Source: Bacillota bacterium (lineage in GTDB: Bacteria > Bacillota > Clostridia > Lachnospirales > Lachnospiraceae). From it: a stretch of 64,000 bases of DNA. The stretch's first letter is position 1. Every line of letters begins with the position of its first letter. Positions 25,215 through 34,844 of the stretch are shown in pieces. Where the stretch lies: contig JAEZVF010000098.1 in the NCBI GenBank assembly GCA_023443225.1, positions 62,001-126,000 of the forward strand, written 5' to 3'. A model generated the notes under the pieces. That model was not told where the DNA came from and ran no database searches. It saw only the letters and a program-made list of their open reading frames with translations. A program made the translations under genes and the position numbers.

Positions 25215-25333
25215 AAAATTCACCTTATTTTTCATCAAGATGGGATGAAAAACTCCTTTCTTTGTTTTCGTTTTGAGGAAGGGAAACAGCGGAAGTTTTA
25301 TTATAAATTGGAAATGTGATAATAAATTGGGTA

Positions 25334-25605
25334 TAAAAAAAGCTCCTGCCCCTGTAAATTATACAGGGACAAAAGCTATCACTTCTGCGGTACCACCCAG
25401 TTTGGCGTAAAATACGCCCACTCATTTTGCATACCATCATATGCACCCCACTGATAACGGACAGGGTTCCCGTCAGCGCCTACTCCTAATTAAGTCTAGT
25501 TTCTGGCTGCCCTCACAAGTCCATTCGGAAAAATCTATGCTGCCGCATTCTCACCTGTAGCGGCTCTCTGGATACACCTAATCTTTCTTACTTCTCTTGT
25601 TCATC
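25334..25605 (-). promoter_or_regulatory. T-box leader (Trp) of the trp operon
   Basis: On the minus strand the leader has the Stem I region with a probable specifier UGG (25523-25521, context GAA-UGG-ACU), the T-box bulge in GGGTGGTACCGC (25387-25399) and a terminator hairpin with CCCTGTA / TACAGGG arms ending in seven T (25334-25377). Uncharged tRNA-Trp should stabilise the antiterminator and switch on trpEGDCFBA. Confidence 0.93.
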
Positions 25606-25622
25606 GGTTTTTCTTTTTTATT

Positions 25623-25651
25623 ACTATATTCTACTTGGTAACATTTGTCAA
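25623..25651 (-). promoter_or_regulatory. Sigma-A promoter of the trp operon
   Basis: On the minus strand: TTGACA (25651-25646), 17-bp spacer, TATAGT (25628-25623). The start would fall just before the T-box. Confidence 0.85.
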
Positions 25652-25692
25652 GCAAAACTTTTGGAAATAATAGAATATTATTTTTATAACAA

Positions 25693-26289
25693 TTATATAA
25701 TCTGCACCACAAAAGCTGTAGTCTGTGGAGGTATACTAGGTGTTTGGAAATTTGCATGCTCAATTCGCACTCTCTGGCCTGGTCTTATATTTCTTATAGG
25801 TATTTCATTACCATTTCTATCTAATATTGATGTTGTATTAGTAATTACAAATCGCATTTGACTTGATAAGTCGCCCGGGTTACCGGTGTAAAGGAATCCA
25901 TTTCGTAAATCAACTGTTAATACCCTTCCTACCATCACATCAAAAGCTTGATTCCTATTGACAACAGTAATTCTATATGCTCTGGCTTGCGGAGGGATAC
26001 TAAACGTCATTGCCGAAGAAAATTCAGCATCTACAACCATTCCTTCTCTTAAATCAGACAGTAACAAACTTCGTCCAAATCTATCTTCTATTATTGTATC
26101 TCTACTTACAACCAAAGTTACAAGCTCCATATGAACCACATTAAACTGACCAATTATTCCATAAGAAATAGTTACGAATCCAGTATTACGATCTTTAAAA
26201 ATTTCCTCAATAATGGAATCTTGTGCACAAATAACTTCACCATTACTTGAGCATCCGTTGCTTTGACTTGAAAGTGTAAAGTCTTCCAT
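25693..26289 (-). CDS. Hypothetical protein with an internal repeat
   Basis: A 198-residue soluble protein, mostly beta, of no family I recognise. Two halves resemble each other: DLREGMVVDAEF, then SIPPQARAYRITVV (middle), against NIRPGQRVRIEH, then SIPPQTTAFVVQII (end). Each is preceded by a segment that starts with a bulky 'ILDRNG' or 'IEDRFG' turn. There is no signal peptide. It lies on its own between the trp promoter and the divergent proS leader. The N-terminal ~40 residues are Ser/Asn-rich with three Cys. Confidence 0.7.
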   Translation of the reverse strand: MEDFTLSSQSNGCSSNGEVICAQDSIIEEIFKDRNTGFVTISYGIIGQFNVVHMELVTLVVSRDTIIEDRFGRSLLLSDLREGMVVDAEFSSAMTFSIPPQARAYRITVVNRNQAFDVMVGRVLTVDLRNGFLYTGNPGDLSSQMRFVITNTTSILDRNGNEIPIRNIRPGQRVRIEHANFQTPSIPPQTTAFVVQII

Positions 26290-26388
26290 AATATTAGCTC
26301 CTATTGCTTATTATACAATATGTTATGAATTTCATGGGATAATGTGCATTGTAATATTTCAAACAAATTCCGGAAGTAAATTCACCTC

Positions 26389-26417
26389 TTGACAAAAACC
26401 CTGAGGTAGCATAGAAT
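26389..26417 (+). promoter_or_regulatory. Sigma-A promoter of proS
   Basis: TTGACA (26389-26394), 17-bp spacer, TAGAAT (26412-26417), followed by the T-box leader. Confidence 0.8.
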
Positions 26418-26429
26418 CAACACATAAGC

Positions 26430-26645
26430 GTTGAAGAGGAATAGTATATAACAGCTATCATCCCAGAGAGAGAGTCGATTGGTGAAAGATTCTTATGATG
26501 GTAATATAGAACCTACCTTGGAGCACTGTATGAAAATACAGCGTAAAACCGGCGTTAACGGGATGAAAAGAGAACTGGATTACAGTTAATTAGGGTGGTA
26601 CCGCCGAGGTCTTTCGGTCCCTTGTGGATGGAGGACTTTTTTTAT
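26430..26645 (+). promoter_or_regulatory. T-box leader (Pro) of proS
   Basis: Shows the Stem I region with AGAGAGAGAG, the specifier CCU (26512-26514 in GAA-CCU-ACC), the T-box AGGGTGGTACCGC (26592-26604) and a terminator-type hairpin ending in seven T. Uncharged tRNA-Pro should induce proS. Confidence 0.93.
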
Positions 26646-26683
26646 TGTCTTTTATCAAATTTAATGAAAAAGGAGAACACGAC

Positions 26684-28117
26684 ATGGCGAAAGAAAAGAA
26701 ATTAGTAGAAGCAATTACCTCCATGGAAGAGGATTTTGCAAAATGGTATACGGATGTTGTTAAGAAGGCTGAATTGATTGATTACTCCAGCGTTAGGGGA
26801 TGTATGATATTAAGACCAAACGGTTATGCAATCTGGGAGAATGTTCAGAAAGAATTAGATGCAAGATTTAAGCAGACTGGTGTTGAAAATGTCTATATGC
26901 CGATGTTTATTCCAGAAAGCTTATTACAGAAAGAAAAAGATCATGTAGAAGGATTTGCTCCGGAAGTTGCATGGGTAACCCAAGGTGGACTTGAACCCTT
27001 ACAGGAGAGGCTGTGTGTAAGACCTACGTCAGAGACTTTGTTTTGTGATTTGTACGCTAACATTATACAATCTTACCGAGACTTGCCAAAGTTATATAAC
27101 CAATGGTGTTCTGTAGTGCGTTGGGAAAAAACAACCAGACCATTCTTACGTTCTATGGAATTCCTATGGCAGGAAGGTCATACGGCTCATGCTACTGCAG
27201 AAGAAGCAGAAGAAAGAACCATTCAGATGTTAAATGTATATGCTGATTTCTGCGAACAGGTGCTTGCAATTCCTATGATTAAGGGAAGAAAAACAGACAA
27301 AGAGAAATTTGCTGGGGCACATGCAACCTATACGATTGAAGCATTAATGCATGATGGTAAGGCATTGCAATCTGGAACCAGCCATAATTTTGGAGATGGA
27401 TTTGCAGAGGCATTTGGCATTCAGTATACGGACAAAGAAAATAAATTACAATATGTTCACCAGACGTCCTGGGGCTTATCAACCCGTATCATTGGTGCGA
27501 TTATTATGGTGCATGGAGATGACAGTGGCTTAGTATTACCTCCACGTATCGCTCCGACTCAGGTTATGATTATTCCGATTGCACAACACAAGGAAGGTGT
27601 ACTTAGAAAGGCAGCAGAATTAAAAGAAAGACTTGGAGCCTTCCGAGTTAAGGTGGATGATACTGATAAGAGTCCGGGTTGGAAATTCAGTGAACAGGAA
27701 ATGCGTGGCATTTCAATCCGTATTGAAATCGGACCAAAGGATATCGAAGAAAATCAGGCAGTCATCGTTCGCCGTGATACTAGGGAGAAAATCGTTGTTT
27801 CCTTAGATACCATCGAAGAGTCTGTAGCAAAGATATTAGATACCATGCAAGAAGAGATGTTAGAGCGTGCAAGATTACACCGCGATACCCACACCTGCAA
27901 TGCAACGAATTATGAGGAATTTAAAGATGCAGTTGCAAATAAACCTGGGTTTATTAAGGCTATGTGGTGTGGAGACAGAGCTTGTGAAGATAAGATCAAG
28001 GAAGATACCGGAGCGACTTCTCGTTGTATGCCTTTTAAGCAAGAAGAAATCGCAGATACCTGTGTATGCTGCGGCAAGAAAGCAAAGGAAATGGTTTATT
28101 GGGGCAAGGCTTATTAA
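26684..28117 (+). CDS. proS: Prolyl-tRNA synthetase, type 3 (archaeal/eukaryote-like)
   Basis: Charges tRNA-Pro. The 477 residues lack the ~180-residue editing insertion of the usual bacterial enzyme and have a C-terminal zinc-like domain ending in Tyr (WGKAY), so this is the ProRS-3 form. Class II motifs are visible: motif 2 in SVVRWEKTTRPFLRSMEFLWQ (as WEKTTRPFLR) and motif 3 in SWGLSTRIIGAIIM. The ATG at 26684 follows AAAGGAG; the longer frame beginning at 26624 reads through the leader terminator. It is controlled by the T-box upstream. Confidence 0.97.
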   Translation: MAKEKKLVEAITSMEEDFAKWYTDVVKKAELIDYSSVRGCMILRPNGYAIWENVQKELDARFKQTGVENVYMPMFIPESLLQKEKDHVEGFAPEVAWVTQGGLEPLQERLCVRPTSETLFCDLYANIIQSYRDLPKLYNQWCSVVRWEKTTRPFLRSMEFLWQEGHTAHATAEEAEERTIQMLNVYADFCEQVLAIPMIKGRKTDKEKFAGAHATYTIEALMHDGKALQSGTSHNFGDGFAEAFGIQYTDKENKLQYVHQTSWGLSTRIIGAIIMVHGDDSGLVLPPRIAPTQVMIIPIAQHKEGVLRKAAELKERLGAFRVKVDDTDKSPGWKFSEQEMRGISIRIEIGPKDIEENQAVIVRRDTREKIVVSLDTIEESVAKILDTMQEEMLERARLHRDTHTCNATNYEEFKDAVANKPGFIKAMWCGDRACEDKIKEDTGATSRCMPFKQEEIADTCVCCGKKAKEMVYWGKAY

Positions 28118-28155
28118 TATGTTAAAGATTTAAATTAAATAAATTTATTGGATTA

Positions 28156-28196
28156 AGCCGGTGTATGGTTGGAATACTTTGAACCATACACCGGCT
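28156..28196. terminator. Strong hairpin between convergent proS and the lipoprotein gene
   Basis: AGCCGGTGTATGGTT (28156-28170) and AACCATACACCGGCT (28182-28196) form a perfect 15-bp stem with an 11-nt loop. There is no T-tract on either side, so its terminator role is uncertain. Its loop sequence recurs near 33355. Confidence 0.6.
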
Positions 28197-28227
28197 ATGT
28201 TAGAATTGCCGGATTCGCTTAGTGCTG

Positions 28228-28941
28228 TTAATCTATCTTTATATTTCCTGCATTTGTATACACCTTTATAGTGCATGTATCTGTGTTGTCAATTTGCAGT
28301 TCAAGAACTTCACCTAAATTCATATTTCCAGGCTTTACTTGGTCAGCCAGATTATTTGGCACTTGAATCCTTCCACTATCGGTCTTTGCTAAAATAGTGC
28401 CTGATATGTTGTTAAGCAATACGGCTCCAGAGTCAGTTTCAATGTTTAGTTGCGATTTAGTGATACTGCTAGCTTCAATTTTTCCAGAGTTTGTTTTAGC
28501 TGAAATGTCACCGGATACATTCTTTAATATTATGTTGCCAGAGTCCGACCGAAAAGCCAGATATAGTAATGATACATTTTCTGCCTGAGCTGTTCCAGCT
28601 TTCGAGGTTACATCGACACTTCCATTCCACTTGCCGGGTATTCCAATAACAAGCTTGGAAGGCTCTTTGATATTGATGATTCCGCTTTGGGGTTGCAACT
28701 TAATTTTTAATGACTGTTCCTCTATCGTTCCTATTTGTTTTACATCCTCGCTTAGAGACAGGGTGATTTCCTCGCCTTGTGTATCTTCCAATACAATGGG
28801 GTGATCTCCCGCATCAATGTTTATGTGACTGATAGAGCTACTGTCAAAAGATTGAGACGATTCCCTTCTGTTTTTTCCACATCCACATAGAAGTATTAAA
28901 AAAGCTATGAATATCAATGTGAAAGCAATACTTTTTCTCAT
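28228..28941 (-). CDS. DUF4097-type lipoprotein
   Basis: A 237-residue lipoprotein; the signal ends in LLCGC (lipid-modified Cys21). The mature part is a right-handed beta repeat with LVIGIPG, TSKAGTAQAENV, FRSDSGNIILKNVSGDI, ETDSGAVLLNNISG and KTDSGRI, which is the DUF4097/adhesin-like pattern. Its ATG overlaps the stop of the ABC permease gene by 4 nt, so it is made with the exporter and may be its surface partner. Function is unknown. Confidence 0.8.
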   Translation of the reverse strand: MRKSIAFTLIFIAFLILLCGCGKNRRESSQSFDSSSISHINIDAGDHPIVLEDTQGEEITLSLSEDVKQIGTIEEQSLKIKLQPQSGIINIKEPSKLVIGIPGKWNGSVDVTSKAGTAQAENVSLLYLAFRSDSGNIILKNVSGDISAKTNSGKIEASSITKSQLNIETDSGAVLLNNISGTILAKTDSGRIQVPNNLADQVKPGNMNLGEVLELQIDNTDTCTIKVYTNAGNIKID

Positions 28942-30485
28942 CGTAAACTACCTCTCTTTCCAAATTCAAATATATGACTGATTAAAATTAGAATGAAACT
29001 TGCATATAGGTAAAAAAGGTTGCCGCCCGTTATTCCCAGGAAATCAAATGCTCTTAAGCCGTTTATTACGCCCATATAGAAAAACACGATATATGCTGCT
29101 TCAAAAAATCTTGTACTTCCACTCACTCTACTGAGAGTCATTGCAAAAGACGTTACAAATGTAATGCCAATGATCCAAAATACTGCATGGGAATAGTGTG
29201 AAAGGATCACAAAGCGTGCAAGTATTGGAATGGAGAGAATAAAAGACATTGTAATACCGGACGAAAATGTTATCCACCATTTTATAATGGGAGAACAGGA
29301 ACTAATCATAAAGTTTTCTGTACGGTTTAGCTTTTCATAGCACCCTAATTTGGACCAAATACCTATGGGCAGCAAAAGAATAAGACAAGACCATCTTAAA
29401 AACAAATTGACCGGCAATAAAAAACAGACTATTTCACTGCTGATGGCTATAATATACCACCAGACCGAAGCAGGCAGCAAAATTCTTAATTCTAGAATTA
29501 TTGTCCGTAAGAAAGAAGGCTTGGAACTTCTTCTTATTTTGGGTAGAAAAACTGGTTTATATGGGTAGAAACTTTCAACAGCCTGAAAAGAATGTGCTGA
29601 ATTTCTTATTGTCGCACAGTCATTTGCTGATGTCTTAAATTTTAAACGGTTAAATAGTATTGCTGAGATTATAATTATCAGAATAGAGATACCGATCCAC
29701 ATAAGCCTTGCGGCTAAAAATTGACGACTGTATACCACGCTGTCAAAGTAGAAGGTGGGGATAGTTCTATCAATGGGAAAATATCCAAAACTGCCGACGC
29801 TCGTGCTAATGCTTGGGTAAAATTGCTTGACTGATTGAAGAAGCTGGTCCAGTAAAAAACCAATTCCAAACAGATCGTAGGGATTTTGGGGCATAGCTAC
29901 CGACATCGATGAGCCCAAAATCCATATTAAAAAAATCAGTATATTCCCGAATACACCCTTTAAAAAAGGAATAACATCAAAGAAAATGCTTAATGATGCA
30001 ACTACACACAATGCTGGAAGTGAAACAGTAATAAATGGTGCCATATAATGAGCGATTGTTATGTTTATGTCTTCTTGCCTGATTAGCTGCATAATCATAA
30101 ATGATATTAGAAATAGACCTTGAAGAGTAATCAAAATCAAAAAATTCGTTCCAGCTTTTATAGACAAGTACTTTATTTTACTAATTGGCGTTGCTGTAAT
30201 CATTGGCTGCATTCTTAGCTGTATGTCTTCTGTAATCTGGTTTCTCAGCAAATAGAAACCGGGGAGCCATAATAAGATACTGCACAGCATGGCTCCAAGC
30301 ATGCCCAGCCAGGCTGAGTTATATAATCCCCTCACACCTCCCAAATCAAAAACTGCATAACCGGCCGATGCACTTGGCACGCAAAACACCCCAAGGAATA
30401 TTATTGTTGCAGCAATTGCCATAAAACTGTATTTCCGAAGAATCTTTGTCATGCCTAATCTTAACAAGGATAAAATTCCTGTCAT
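28938..30485 (-). CDS. ABC-2 type transporter permease
   Basis: A 515-residue protein with about 11-12 hydrophobic helices and no nucleotide-binding domain. It carries the N-terminal 'LRLGMTKILRKYS' cytoplasmic start common in ABC-2 exporters. It follows the ATPase gene by 5 nt, so the two form a transporter. The substrate cannot be told; the neighbouring kinase/regulator pair suggests antimicrobial-peptide or envelope-stress export. Confidence 0.82.
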   Translation of the reverse strand: MTGILSLLRLGMTKILRKYSFMAIAATIIFLGVFCVPSASAGYAVFDLGGVRGLYNSAWLGMLGAMLCSILLWLPGFYLLRNQITEDIQLRMQPMITATPISKIKYLSIKAGTNFLILITLQGLFLISFMIMQLIRQEDINITIAHYMAPFITVSLPALCVVASLSIFFDVIPFLKGVFGNILIFLIWILGSSMSVAMPQNPYDLFGIGFLLDQLLQSVKQFYPSISTSVGSFGYFPIDRTIPTFYFDSVVYSRQFLAARLMWIGISILIIIISAILFNRLKFKTSANDCATIRNSAHSFQAVESFYPYKPVFLPKIRRSSKPSFLRTIILELRILLPASVWWYIIAISSEIVCFLLPVNLFLRWSCLILLLPIGIWSKLGCYEKLNRTENFMISSCSPIIKWWITFSSGITMSFILSIPILARFVILSHYSHAVFWIIGITFVTSFAMTLSRVSGSTRFFEAAYIVFFYMGVINGLRAFDFLGITGGNLFYLYASFILILISHIFEFGKRGSLR

Positions 30486-30490
30486 TTACA

Positions 30491-31357
30491 TCACCTGCTT
30501 TCTTTGATTGAATAGAGGTAGGCATCTTCTAAAGAAGGAGATGCCATGACCGCTTCCAGACTTGGTTTATTCGTTGAGATAATTCGTATATGGATACCAT
30601 CGCTTTTCTGTATTGAGCCACTGATAAGATAGGATTTTTGTATATCCGCAAGCTTTCCGGAAGAAACAACCATTTCCCAGACCTTTCCATCTACAGTTAA
30701 GAGCAACGACTCTGGAGTGGTATCAGCCAATAATTTGCCATTCTTTAAGACAAGGATATTAGGTGCAATGGATTCGATATCTGTTACAATATGTGTAGAC
30801 AGTACAATGATTCGATTTTCCCCGAGTTCAGAGAGCAAATTACGGAACACAATCCTCTCCTCAGGGTCCAGCCCCACAGTTGGTTCATCTACAATAAGTA
30901 TCATTGGATCATTAAGCAAAGCCTGAGCAATTCCGACTCTCTGTTTCATACCGCCAGAAAAACCACCCATCCTTCTTTTTTTTACTTCAGTTAGGTGAAG
31001 AGATTCCAGGAGTGCTTCTATCCTTTTCTTTGCATCGTATTTGGACAGATTTTTCATAGAGGCCATGTACTCTAAAAATTCCAAAGGATTCATATTTGGA
31101 TATACCCCAAAATCCTGCGGTAGGTATCCCAATGCCCTGCGAAGTTTTGCCGGGTTTTTAGCAATGTTTATTCCGTCCCATAAAATTTCTCCGGTAGAAG
31201 GCATTTCCACGGTTGCCATGAGGCGCATGAGTGTTGATTTTCCAGCTCCGTTAGGGCCAAGCAGTCCGGTAACCCCATTTTCAAACGAGCAGTTTATGCC
31301 GTCTAACGCCTGCTTGGAGCCGTATTTTTTTGAAATATCTTTTAATATAAGTTCCAT
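30491..31357 (-). CDS. ABC transporter ATP-binding protein
   Basis: ATPase of the exporter, 288 residues. Walker A GPNGAGKSTLM, Q-loop YLPQDFGVYP, signature FSGGMKQRVGIAQAL, Walker B MILIVDEPTVGLDP and the H-loop LSTHIVTDIE are all intact. The C-terminal ~75 residues follow the CcmA/NatA-like pattern. The ATG at 31357 follows AGGAG; the longer frame to 31411 lacks a ribosome site. It diverges from the response-regulator gene across ~160 bp. Confidence 0.95.
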   Translation of the reverse strand: MELILKDISKKYGSKQALDGINCSFENGVTGLLGPNGAGKSTLMRLMATVEMPSTGEILWDGINIAKNPAKLRRALGYLPQDFGVYPNMNPLEFLEYMASMKNLSKYDAKKRIEALLESLHLTEVKKRRMGGFSGGMKQRVGIAQALLNDPMILIVDEPTVGLDPEERIVFRNLLSELGENRIIVLSTHIVTDIESIAPNILVLKNGKLLADTTPESLLLTVDGKVWEMVVSSGKLADIQKSYLISGSIQKSDGIHIRIISTNKPSLEAVMASPSLEDAYLYSIKESR

Positions 31358-31515
31358 CGTAGATTCTCCTATTCTAATTGTTCTGCAGATATTGTATAAA
31401 ACGAAAACCAAAACAAAGTAAAGTGAAAACCAACAGAATTTAAAATTGTTTTAATGTGATTGAGAACGTAATGACTCTATGCTAAGATGTGATTAATAAC
31501 GGAAGGAGTGATACG

Positions 31516-32241
31516 ATGGTACTTACAGAAAAAATCCTGCTTGTAGATGATGAAGCAGGACTTTTAGACTTATTAAAAATAACTTTGCAAAAAGAACGAT
31601 ATCAACATATTTTTTGTGCCGGCACAGCGGCTGAAGCCCTCGAATTGATTAAGAAAAATAGCTTTGATCTTATTATTCTGGATGTTATGCTACCTGACTT
31701 TTCAGGCTTTGATTTATGTTCCGAAATTCGAAAGTATACTTATGCGCCTATTATCTTTATAACAGCTTGTGGAAGTGATTATGACAAATTGAACGGACTT
31801 GCTATAGGGGGGGACGATTATATTACAAAACCATTCAATCCCCTTGAAGTTATTGCCAGAGTAAAGGCTATTTTGCGCCGTCAAAATCAATATTCTGGTA
31901 AACTCATAACAGAATCGGAACAAGTGTATGATTTTGGAACCTTTACAGTGGATATAAAAAAGGCTTCTCTTGTTGTAAACGGTGTATCCGTGTTATGTAC
32001 TGCGAAAGAATTTGAGCTTCTTATATTTTTCTGCAAACACCCAAATCGTGTTTTTACTTCATCCCAGATTTATGAGGCAGTATGGGATGAACTTGGAATC
32101 GGTGATGAAAAAACAGTAGCTATGCATATTAGTAAACTACGGAAGAAGCTTGGTGACGACCCCAAAGATTCTAAAATCATTGTGAACTTACGCGGGATTG
32201 GCTATAAATTCACGCCCTTAAAAAAGGCGGGTGTCTTATGA
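31516..32241 (+). CDS. OmpR-family response regulator
   Basis: A 241-residue regulator with the phosphoacceptor Asp56 in LIILDVMLP, Lys104 in ITKPF and a C-terminal winged helix ending NLRGIGYKF plus a short tail. GGAAGGAG precedes the ATG at 31516; a GTG at 31489 lies further upstream and has no such site. Its end overlaps the kinase gene by 4 nt. It probably controls the divergent ABC genes, by analogy with peptide-sensing modules. Confidence 0.95.
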   Translation: MVLTEKILLVDDEAGLLDLLKITLQKERYQHIFCAGTAAEALELIKKNSFDLIILDVMLPDFSGFDLCSEIRKYTYAPIIFITACGSDYDKLNGLAIGGDDYITKPFNPLEVIARVKAILRRQNQYSGKLITESEQVYDFGTFTVDIKKASLVVNGVSVLCTAKEFELLIFFCKHPNRVFTSSQIYEAVWDELGIGDEKTVAMHISKLRKKLGDDPKDSKIIVNLRGIGYKFTPLKKAGVL

Positions 32242-33317
32242 AGATAAAGATAAAATTTACATTGTTTTTCTTTATAGGGTTACTATTTTTTATCTTTTAT
32301 TCAGGCTTAGTAATGCTGTTTTTCTTTGATTTATTTCTTCCTTTGTTTCGAGTAGGAAGCAATGATAACTTAAACGTTTTTCTAATTGTTTTTACCTTTG
32401 CTCTTCTAAGTGGAGGTATGTTATTCAGTAGGTTTTTTATTCATCCTCTCGTTTTTATATTGTCAATTACAAATAGATTATCTGAGGGTAAATATGATAT
32501 TTCTGCAATGGAAGAAACACTTTATAATAAAAGGGGAAAACTTAAAAAAAAGTACATTTTATACAGTGAAGCAATTGATAGCCTGAATAGTTTATCCACA
32601 GCCTTGCTGACGGCCAAAGACGAGCATCGAAAATTAGAAAAAGCTAAGAAAGACTGGATTAGTGGTATATCACATGATATAAAAACGCCTTTATCCTATA
32701 TTGTAGGTTATAGCGCATTGCTTTCGAACAAAGATTATAGCTTTGAAGAAAATGAGATACAAAACTACCTTGCTCAAATTAATACAAAAGGCAAATATTT
32801 GGAAAACCTAGTGGAGGATTTAAACCTGAGCTTTATGCTTACTGACGGTGAGGCCCGACCCCCTTTCCTTATCACAGATTTTGATCTCATCCGTTTCCTT
32901 CGAGAAGTCATTGCCGATGTTGCAAGCATTCCTTATGCAGATGGATTTTACTTTAGTTTTGATGCCGATCAAAGTGGGATTCAAATAAGTGCGGATAAAA
33001 AACTTCTTTATCGTGCATTTCAAAATATTTTACAGAATGCAGTCAGACATAATCCGACAGGAACCCATATTGACATTTGCGTTAAATCAAGTCCTGAAGG
33101 AATAGTAATATCAATTTCTGATAATGGGATAGGTTTTTCTAAAGAGGATGCAGCAAAAATTTTTGACCGATATTCAAAAGCAGCAGAAGGCTCGGGACTT
33201 GGATTGAGTATTGTAAAAGAAATTATTAAAGCCCATAATGGCAATATATATGCAAAAAGTCAACCCGATATAGGGAGTACCTTTTATGTTTCACTTCCTT
33301 GTTATGTGAGAACATAA
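32238..33317 (+). CDS. Sensor histidine kinase (two helices, no large sensor)
   Basis: A 359-residue kinase with two membrane helices near residues 8-30 and 42-68 and only ~12 residues between, so it has no big extracellular sensor. The phosphoacceptor domain is GISHDIKTPL (His146), and the ATPase domain has LQNAVRHNPTG, DNGIGF and GSGLGLSIVKEI. Kinases this short at the membrane often sense through a partner, and here the divergent ABC exporter is the candidate. It is co-translated with the regulator. Confidence 0.92.
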   Translation: MKIKIKFTLFFFIGLLFFIFYSGLVMLFFFDLFLPLFRVGSNDNLNVFLIVFTFALLSGGMLFSRFFIHPLVFILSITNRLSEGKYDISAMEETLYNKRGKLKKKYILYSEAIDSLNSLSTALLTAKDEHRKLEKAKKDWISGISHDIKTPLSYIVGYSALLSNKDYSFEENEIQNYLAQINTKGKYLENLVEDLNLSFMLTDGEARPPFLITDFDLIRFLREVIADVASIPYADGFYFSFDADQSGIQISADKKLLYRAFQNILQNAVRHNPTGTHIDICVKSSPEGIVISISDNGIGFSKEDAAKIFDRYSKAAEGSGLGLSIVKEIIKAHNGNIYAKSQPDIGSTFYVSLPCYVRT

Positions 33318-33347
33318 GCATGTTTTTGCTAATGTAGTAGAAACCGG

Positions 33348-33376
33348 TAAATGGTTGGAATGCTTCCTGCCATTTA
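33348..33376. repeat. Hairpin related to the one after proS
   Basis: TAAATGG (33348-33354) pairs with CCATTTA (33370-33376). The loop begins TTGGAATGCTT, against TTGGAATACTT at 28169-28179 in the proS hairpin, and CCGGT precedes both. Confidence 0.5.
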
Positions 33377-33503
33377 GAAGCGATGTAACAAAAAAGATTG
33401 TTATACCTTATTAATTCGGCTATAATATATACAAAGATTTTTATTAAAAAGATATTAGGAATGGAAGAAATGCGTATCAGTAGTGCGCTGGAATGGGGAA
33501 AAT

Positions 33504-34844
33504 ATGAAGGTAAAACTGCCACAGCAAGTGGCTTATATCATAAATGAATTAATGGAGCATGGATACGAGGCATATGCCGTAGGTGGTTGTGTTAGGGATT
33601 CTATTTTAGGGAAAGAACCGGAAGACTGGGATATCACTACTTCAGCAAAACCGATGGAAGTGAAAAAAATCTTTCGAAGGACCATAGATACTGGTATCCA
33701 GCATGGAACAGTTACTGTTATGTTGGACAAGGATGGGTATGAAGTAACGACCTATCGGGTAGATGGGGAGTATGAAGACAGTCGGCATCCTAAGACCGTA
33801 GAATTTACGGCAAATTTAGTAGAAGACTTAAAAAGAAGAGATTTTACCATTAATGCGATGGCTTATAATGAGCAGGACGGAATCGTCGATGTTTTTGATG
33901 GTCTTTTAGATATTAAACATGGCATAATACGTTGTGTAGGCAGTGCGTCCGACCGTTTTGATGAAGATGCCTTACGCATACTTAGGGCGGTCAGATTCTC
34001 TGCTCAACTGGGTTTTGATATCGATCCCAATACGCTTTGGGCAGCAGGTGAAAAGGCTTCAAAGTTAAAGAACATTAGTGCAGAACGTATACGTGTTGAA
34101 TTAAGCAAACTTCTTTTGTCAAAACATCCGGAGAAGCTAATAACTGCTTATGAGATAGGAATCACTGAAATCATACTCCCGGAATTTACTGCTATGATGA
34201 AGACGGAGCAACGGAATTCTCATCATATATATTCCGTTGGTATTCACACCATCAAAGCCGTTAAAGCAGTGGGGGAAAATAAAAAACTCCGCTGGGCTAT
34301 GTTACTGCATGATGTTGCTAAACCTTTCTGCAAATCTGTAGGGATAGATGGAGAAGACCATTTTTATGAACACCCTGAAAAAGGTGCGGAAATGGCGAGA
34401 CAGATTCTTCGAAGACTAAAATTTGATAATGATACAATTGAAACTGTCACCCGATTAGTAAAATGGCACGACTTCCGCTTTACCCTGACTCCTTCCAAAA
34501 TGCGTAAGGCGGCTAATAAAATCGGTGAAGATATTATGGAACTGCTTTTCGAGGTTAAAAGAGCAGATATTTTAGCGCAAAATCCTATAACTCATGAAGA
34601 AAAACTTTCGGAGCTATCTCAGGCAAAAGCACTTTATCAAAGCATTCAAAAGAAGAAGGAATGTATAAATCTAAAAATGTTAAAAATCAACGGAAAGGAT
34701 CTACTTGAACTCGGATATCATCCGGGAATAAAAATTGGTGAAGTATTAAATCGGCTTCTCGAACAAGTTTTGGAGAATCCAGAATTAAATGAGAAAGAGA
34801 TATTAATAGATAAGGCAATACAGTATAAAGACTACGATAAATGA
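33504..34844 (+). CDS. cca: CCA tRNA nucleotidyltransferase with HD domain
   Basis: Adds or repairs the 3' CCA of tRNA. The N-terminal polymerase head shows AVGGCVRDSILGK and EDWDI (metal Asp pair) and RRDFTINAMAY; the tRNA-binding domains follow, and a C-terminal HD phosphohydrolase domain shows MLLHDVAKPF and KWHDFRF. The 446-residue form matches the family that includes an HD domain. The ATG at 33504 is chosen because GGGGA lies upstream; the frame extends to 33483 without a ribosome site. Confidence 0.95.
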   Translation: MKVKLPQQVAYIINELMEHGYEAYAVGGCVRDSILGKEPEDWDITTSAKPMEVKKIFRRTIDTGIQHGTVTVMLDKDGYEVTTYRVDGEYEDSRHPKTVEFTANLVEDLKRRDFTINAMAYNEQDGIVDVFDGLLDIKHGIIRCVGSASDRFDEDALRILRAVRFSAQLGFDIDPNTLWAAGEKASKLKNISAERIRVELSKLLLSKHPEKLITAYEIGITEIILPEFTAMMKTEQRNSHHIYSVGIHTIKAVKAVGENKKLRWAMLLHDVAKPFCKSVGIDGEDHFYEHPEKGAEMARQILRRLKFDNDTIETVTRLVKWHDFRFTLTPSKMRKAANKIGEDIMELLFEVKRADILAQNPITHEEKLSELSQAKALYQSIQKKKECINLKMLKINGKDLLELGYHPGIKIGEVLNRLLEQVLENPELNEKEILIDKAIQYKDYDK

